From NCBI GenBank assembly GCA_022385755.1, contig MU278384.1:80271-144270 (forward strand): DNA of 64,000 nt, given 5' to 3'. This document shows, piece by piece, positions 58,164-64,000 of the stretch (position 1 is the stretch's first letter; every line of letters starts with the position of its first letter). The position numbers and the translations under genes are program-made. The stretch comes from Trametopsis cervina (lineage: Eukaryota > Basidiomycota > Agaricomycetes > Polyporales > Irpicaceae). The notes beneath the pieces were generated by a model. The model was given only the letters and a program-made list of their open reading frames with translations. It was not told the origin of the DNA and did not search any database.

Positions 58164-59069
58164 TCAAGTATTTCCTTTCCCTACAGCGGGATAATTTGCC
58201 CTACGGTCCCCCGCAATCTTGTAAAAGTAGCTGCCATCGTATACCTGACGGACATCCTCCATGCGCATCACTCCGTCCGATGGCCACAGTGTGATATAAG
58301 TCGCCGACCCTGTAATCAAGACTTCGGTCAGTGACTTGATCCTGATCATAAAAAGCACACTGACATTCAAAGAAAGCGGCCGTTACACCGAAAACGTCCA
58401 TAACGCAGCGCTGGCTCCATGCACCGTACATCGCTTCACGAAATGTTAGCCCGTAATCCCCGTTGCGGAGGCGTCGTCCGTATTTTGAGAAGAAGTCGGC
58501 GAACTGTTGCGGTCTGAACCGACCTTCGTGGTCATACGTGCCGGAGTCGCTCCCATGCTTCGCGCGATGCAGCTGTGGGAGATGGATGCGGAAGAGAACG
58601 TCAGGAAGCCATTGATTGGGGGGTTGCGTCACGTAGGAGAATCCAACGTGAATAAAAATCACAGAGACTACAGTCAAGAATAGATTCCAGCCGAGGAGGC
58701 GGAAGGAGACGAAGGTCTCCCGAGGGGTAATGACACCATCCCCGTTCAGGTCAAAGAAGGCACAGTGTTGCTGCAAAACCTGTCCAGTTATGTATCAGTG
58801 GACGTGGATTTCAGTCGCGGAATATCTTTACCGTTTTATTCGCATGTTTGTTATTATAGCCATCATATGTGGTACCAATCGGGTGCTGCTCTGTGACGGC
58901 AAGGTTCGCATGTGCGATAGAGGGGTGCCTCACATGTTTCCACTCCTGATAGACCACTCTGGTCCGAGTAGCGACGACGGCTGGGATAGCTGTAGTGACT
59001 TCGGCAACGGGTCAGCAAGCCATAAGCACCAGGTGGCATATACGCACCTGAGTTGGGTTCACGAGCCAT
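58164..59069 (-). CDS. caleosin (lipid-droplet peroxygenase)
   Basis: Four exons in phase: 59048-59069, 58832-58989, 58365-58779 and 58164-58309, giving 246 residues. The N-terminus MAREPNSAIPAV leads to SIAHANLAVTEQHPIGTTYD. Then comes the single calcium-binding EF hand (FFDLNGDGVITPRE) and an adjoining hydrophobic stretch (LLGWNLFLTVVSVIFIHVGF) that anchors caleosins in the droplet monolayer. LHRAKHGSDSGTYDHEGRF contains one of the two haem-ligand histidines; the other lies in LQQH just before the EF hand. The C-terminus (SDGVMRMEDVRQVYDGSYFY) is typical. Family members oxygenate fatty acids using hydroperoxides. Length is normal. Confidence 0.93.
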
Positions 59070-60101
59070 AGTGCTCAATCTGTGGTCATGAATATTGAGG
59101 GTAGACAGACAGGAAGGAGTCGAGAGCTCTTGAACGACCTCCCTCAGAGGCGTGACGCGCGACCGGAGTGACGACGCGTGCTTCTTCGCGTCATAGCCGT
59201 TCCCCTTTGCAGGCCGTGACAAAAACCAAATATTCACAACCCGATTCCGGGCCAGTCCATCTTACACAGTGCAGCGTGTGCCCCGACTTGAAGCAAGTTA
59301 GGCATCAAAGTGTTTACGAGGCGTGTTCGTGTGCAAATTCAAGCTACGACTGCCGTTGTTATAGCTGAAGGCAATGTGAGCACACAGATATACTGTCTTG
59401 TATATGGGAAAAATACCCACCGATACCTGTGCGAGCCATACTGTATGGACCCGGTGCTGGCCATGCAAGTTTCAAGCCGAGTTTACTGGCAAAGTGCGTG
59501 AGCGTGGGAACATCACGTGCCCTCGCACTATATAATCCATCCCACAGGCAATTTTGTTCCGTACTCATTTCGGACTCGCACTATTGTCCCCCTGTTGAAC
59601 TTCATATTTTCGCAGGAGTCTACCGCAAGTCCAAGACAAATGTAGATTGACGCCTCAGCTGGAGCCTATGCCATCCGTTTCCGGAGGTCTGTGACTTGGC
59701 ATGGTTGTTCCTTACCAGAGGTGTTACATGCTTCGCTGGTAGTAGTAGCATCCGTATGTGTCTTATGTTTTACACAATGCAATGAAATGTTATATGTGGT
59801 TGCAGCAAACCCATTATTGTTGAGCTGCCTCATACTAGGAGTGCATTGCGGTAAGAGACTCAACAGAAGATTGTTATATTATTGCTGGATTTCAATATAC
59901 GGTACGAACAAGTAAAAGAGGAACGACAGTGCTACACATCCTAAATTTCTAATGCTTACGCTCTATATGTGGGGTAGCATGGTATCAAGTTGAAAGGAGA
60001 TATGACTGAAGAGGTTGTCAATAATATGCGCCGCGCGGGTCACAAAATTCTGAATTCCCCTGTCCAAGTCACAAAGCGGGACAGGAAACCGACAGGAGTG
60101 T
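59070..60101. other. intergenic, no gene seen
   Basis: Upstream region of the caleosin gene and 3' flank of the DUF1275 gene. ORFs of 60-75 codons have no family signal. Confidence 0.5.
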
Positions 60102-61123
60102 TCACTTCTTTGCAGGCTTGCCAGGTACGAAGAACCACCAGAAGGCGATGATGACCCGGATGCCACAGCCCACACCAAGAGTTCCGGCAGAGCCGATGGA
60201 CTGGAGGATAGCCCGGGAAGCGAAGCCGCCAACAAAGAGAGCGACAATACCGATGACTTTATGGTCTCGGGAGATGACGAGGCGATTTAACTGGAAAAGC
60301 TTGGGGTCGGCCATAAGCTCGCACCACACAGTGGTCAATACAACTGGATACGATATCATAAGGCCATCGCACAATAAGATCAAAACAGAACGCACTAGTC
60401 GTGGCGAATTGAGTGTTTACACGCTTGCCCATGATCCCCTGCAAACCCATACTGCAGCTCATGAAACCGACAGTGGCGAAAGCGAGAGCATTCGACCACG
60501 CAGGATCACTGCGGACGTCCGCAATAGATGGTTGACCGCTCTTCCAGATGCAGAGCGCAGCGGCCATCGTGAAGAGAGCTTGGAGCATCGTACCAAGGAA
60601 GAGCCACAGACGAGACTTTGCACCGATCTTGTCTCCTATGCGCCCGAGGAAAGCACCGAAGATGAAGGTGAGGACAGATGTAAGGGCTTGCTTATCGGCA
60701 AGGTGGAAGCTAGTGTCTCTTTCTCCTGATGGGCCATTGAAGAGTCGGGCGAGAGCCAGTGCAAGCTACGGCTGTGTAAGAGAACAGAAAAGACCCGTGG
60801 GTATGCTACTACACACCTGGACAGTATTACCCGTCTGAAAAGCACACCATACAAAGATGGCGGAAAAACAGATTACGTCGCTGTGAATCCACGGACGTTA
60901 GATCGCACACATACGACAAAGTTAGGGGGGCGTACATGAATCCTGTCATAAAACAGTACGCTGCAAGAGGGAAAGTGGATCTCTCCGGGTCGACGTCGCT
61001 CATGATGTGAGCCTTCGAAAGGAGCGTGGTTGGAGACAGCCACAGCGCAGATTCTCGGTCTTGTTCATTGTAGGGCGTCGGGGCAGGGGACTGGCCCTTT
61101 TCGAGGGAGTTGACGGTTGTCAT
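60102..61123 (-). CDS. DUF1275 (YoaK-type) membrane protein
   Basis: Four exons in phase: 60936-61123, 60817-60880, 60396-60765 and 60102-60343, giving 287 residues. After a 50-residue soluble N-terminus the protein has hydrophobic segments matching the six-helix DUF1275 fold. The signature CFSAIFVWCAFQTGNTVQLA follows intron 1, then LTFIFGAFLGRIGDKIG, TMLQALFTMAAALCIW, the AFATVGFMSCSMGLQG motif, TIVLTTVWCELM and IGIVALFVGGFASR. DUF1275 proteins are transporter-like membrane proteins with no assigned substrate. It ends KPAKK, compatible with an ER-retrieval-like lysine tail, but this is only suggestive. Confidence 0.92.
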
Positions 61124-62089
61124 TGGCTTTTGGTGCTAGGCAAACGGCGATGGCAAGTCGTGCGGCTGACAAACGGGTGTTTGGGGACACTGAAGAGGCG
61201 TGTCTCCGGTGTGGCCAACGGAGGGCTTAGATGGGGGAGCGGGAGCAAGGCTGGGGAGATGAGGAACCGATGGGCAGGCATTATCTACGTTTGTCGCAGC
61301 CTTGGCACTCCCACCATTCCGCTCCGGCCCAGTGCATCACTGCAGTAACCTCGAGCTTATTGCTCATCCGGCATAGCTTACGCCTCGCAATGCTTCAAAC
61401 ATCCTCTCTATCTCCACCCAGCTACCTCCCAACTGGCGATCCGCCAATCTCAAGATAGCTTGGTCACATCATGCCATCTAAACAAGCGATCCAAGACATG
61501 CTCGCTTCATTTGCATGGATAGTGACTCGACTTCCAAGCCAAATTTCCCGCTCAAATGGCACCACTGACTCATGGCGTACATCGACTACAGACTTTTGCA
61601 TAACGTTGGAGCGCTTGCACCTTCATTGTGGTGGGTGCGGACTTCAAGCTATTTGTGATCCGAAGCGTCGGCACCCGCACGTCGCGTAACAAAGAATATG
61701 CTCCGCCTGCTCCAGCATTCAATCAGGCCTGTGCCGACCTCTCGGATCAATTCTAATCGAACTCAGCACCCACCACTATCCGAACGCAACCGCTCCAACG
61801 TTATGCAAAACCCTGTAACCGTATCGTCCACGATTTCAAGCAGCCAATCAAGATAACTTGGCGTGCCTCTTTAAGACCCGCAACACCGGCGATAAGTGTG
61901 CCTAGACCACAAGCCTCGTCATTGAACGTTCATCCTGTATCGCAGCGGGATAAATGAGAGACAGAAAGAATCTATATTGTACGATGATTACATGGTCCTA
62001 CATGAGTTATTGATAGCCGAACACTACAATGCGCAATTTTGTACAAGTGACGTATGCCCACAACCCAACCCTGTTCTGCCGCACGCGCT
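61124..62089. other. intergenic with an inverted repeat
   Basis: Upstream of the DUF1275 gene and downstream of ATP-citrate lyase. No gene seen; the main feature is the imperfect inverted repeat listed separately. Confidence 0.5.
61593..61810. repeat. imperfect inverted repeat (foldback), arms about 85 bp
   Basis: The left arm (about 61593-61678) contains TTTTGCATAACGTTGGAGCG, GTGGTGGGTGC and GATCCGA..GTCGGCAC. The right arm (about 61725-61810) contains the same words in reverse complement and mirror order, with a central spacer of some 45 bases. Similarity fades outward for another 20-30 bases. It could be a foldback/MITE-like element or an inverted duplication of a regulatory segment. No flanking duplication was found. 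Confidence 0.65.
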
Positions 62090-64000
62090 TTATGAGAGCT
62101 TGGAGAGCACTCGAGGCTGCGACACGTCCGCCATGTTGATAAAGATATCGTCCGCGGGATGACGGTACAGGCCTGAACGCAGACGCTTCTGGTCCAAGTG
62201 GTGACCAATGAAACCAATCGAGCGACCAAGAACGAAGAGCCCGTTGAGGGTTCCGATCTATGACGGACAGCATTTAGAGAACAGTACGTGTAAGACCTGA
62301 GTAAACGCTTACCTTGATGTACTCGTCAGCTTCCTCCGGTGTGAAAGCACCGCTGTCACGGAGCAGATCGACAAAGCAGACTGCAATGCATCCGTCGACG
62401 TTTAGAATGAGCTAGCATACCGATCAGTACCGAAGATAACCTGCCAACGAACGTTCAAAACCCACTGTGTCCTTCTTCGACGTTGTCACCTTCTCAACAG
62501 CGAGAGCGTAGTCGAGTAGACTGTGATTGGGGAAGTTCTTGTGAACGTACTCCTTCACAAGTTCAACACGGAGATCAGGGTTGTTGACGCTCTTGATCTT
62601 GTGGCCAATACCGGAGACTGGGGATAGGACATAAGGCGGGGGACGGATATTATATAACGCATAGTACTCACTCAGCTTGTTCTGCTTCCTGCAGCTATCG
62701 ACGAACTCGCGAGGCGTCATACCTGTATCGCGGGCATTGGAGAACATGGAGGCAGCCTCGTCCAGAGCACCACCGAATCGGCTACCGATGGTGAGAAGAC
62801 CGGAAGCAAGGGATGAGATCAAGTCCTTCCCAGCACGGGTGGCGACGATGGTGTTCATAGCACTGGAGAAGAGAAAAAAATCAGGCGAGTAAACAGCGAT
62901 TGCAGGCGCAGCTACTTACCCGGATACCGCAGGACCGTGGTCGGCGGTGAGCATGAGGACCATCTCGATGAACTTGGTGGCCCAAGGAGGCAAACGCCTC
63001 TTGAACCACAGTAAGCTGACGACACCACCCAGTCCAATATCCTCTTTGAAGACATCGGAGATACGCATGCCGGCGTACAGCAACTCCTGACCACGCTCAT
63101 CGGAGATGGTGGAGATGAATGCTGCAGGCTTACGGATAAGGCCCAGCTCCTGTGCCCACTTGTAGTCCATAGGGATGACAGGCGGGTCGCGCTCGGGCTT
63201 AGGAACAATCGCGCCGGTGGAGACGAGACGCTCGTAAGTCTCGCGGAGGACTTGGGGAAGATCCTCGAAGGTATCGGGAACGATGAAGCCAGCTCTTCGC
63301 ATGGCTGCGTTCTTTGCGTCGGCAGTTTCCATGTCTGAGTTCGCCATCGAACCAGCATGGCCGAACTGAACCTCAGTCGTGAACATCTTTGCACAAGTAC
63401 CGATGGCCCAAGCGACGATGGGCTTCTTGATTGTGCCCTTCTTGACTGCCTCGATGACACGATACTCCTCAATACCACCAACCTCGCCAAGGAGGACGAG
63501 CATCTTGCACTCAGGGTCGTTTTCGTAGCGAAGGAGATGATCGATGAACGTGGAGCCAGGATACCTGTCACCACCGATGGCAATACCCTCGTAGGTGCCG
63601 TTGGTGACGAGCGAAAGGATATTGTTCAACTCGTTCGACATGCCTCCTGATTTCGAGACGTAGCCTACAGAGCCGGGGCGGTACAGCTTAGAGGCGATAA
63701 TGTTGTCCATCATACTACATACAGGTGCATGAGCAACGTCAAAAAAAACACAAGCAGCGTACTCACCCTCCAGAGTTTCCGATACGGAAGCAGCCCGGCT
63801 TGATGCCTCCGACAGTCGCAGGGCCAATGATCAAGACACCTTTCTGAGTGGCAAGGTGAAGGATTTCACGAGCATGGCGCTCGGGAACACCTTCAGCGAT
63901 CAGAGCGATGCTCTTAATCTGCGGGAAAGCGAGAATCTCGAGTGTACTGGCGTAAACTGAGCGGGACGAGGCGAAGTTGACAACAACATCGGCATCAGGG
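62090..64000 (-). CDS. ACLY: ATP-citrate lyase, 3' part (runs off the window)
   Basis: Six exons in phase are in view: 63767-64000 (incomplete at the window edge), 62920-63714, 62672-62862, 62466-62617, 62313-62411 and 62090-62257, covering about 546 C-terminal residues. The CoA-ligase part shows [14 protein letters not shown], the [10 protein letters not shown] junction, [15 protein letters not shown], and the phosphohistidine loop [11 protein letters not shown]. The citrate-synthase-like domain shows SGIGHKIKS (catalytic His), NLRVE-type [28 protein letters not shown] and [14 protein letters not shown]. The enzyme makes cytosolic acetyl-CoA and oxaloacetate from citrate, ATP and CoA. The C-terminus extends beyond the usual YRHPADDI by about 20 residues (ending VLSKLS). 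Confidence 0.96.

Noticed and set aside
1..64000. CRISPR array, rRNA, prophage, integron or conjugative elements
   Set aside because: No regularly spaced short repeats, rRNA-like stretches or bacterial mobile genes were seen; this is eukaryotic DNA.

Overview
The window is nuclear DNA of a filamentous basidiomycete, most likely an Agaricomycete. The evidence is many short GT..AG introns of about 40-60 nt, basidiomycete-type family members (sedolisin S53, DUF6699, CipC/DUF3759, caleosin, an aspartyl-tRNA synthetase fused to DUF2156), a tRNA with a small intron, and no bacterial operon signals. Nearly every conserved gene could be assembled exon by exon with consistent reading phase. Genus and species cannot be told from the sequence alone.

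Layout. 1-13.2 kb is a compact gene block: a 1,399-residue coiled-coil protein ending in a degenerate J-like domain, a seven-intron amidase, and an AspRS-DUF2156 fusion matching ergosteryl-aspartate synthase (ErdS). 13.2-33.5 kb is gene-poor. It holds a long polypurine tract, a diverged tandem array with decayed coding sequence, a 655-bp element with terminal inverted repeats and a target-site duplication, scattered orphan exon-like fragments, and three of four members of a local DUF6699 family. The fourth DUF6699 gene and an intron-containing tRNA-Asp close this region at 33.5-34.5 kb.

34.7-44.0 kb is a dense housekeeping block: PRP3 (U4/U6 snRNP, with an inferred 7-nt microexon), mitochondrial ribosomal protein uL16m, an unrecognised 194-residue protein, the decapping factor DCP1, and a secreted S53 sedolisin homologue that has lost most of its catalytic residues. 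Three of these promoters are shared head to head over short distances. 45.9-48.0 kb carries a tandem pair of CipC/DUF3759 genes with identical intron phases and clear TATA boxes.

48.4-64.0 kb holds a second J-like-domain protein that has lost the HPD motif, two disordered proteins of unknown function, COP9 signalosome subunit 3, a caleosin (lipid-droplet peroxygenase), a DUF1275 membrane protein, and the 3' part of ATP-citrate lyase running off the window end.

There is no operon-like pathway. Some lipid themes recur (ergosteryl-aspartate synthesis, caleosin, ATP-citrate lyase, FAAH-like amidase), but nothing shows these genes are linked functionally. The items most worth following up are the DUF6699 expansion in repeat-rich DNA, the catalytically dead sedolisin, the PRP3 microexon, and the two divergent J-like proteins.
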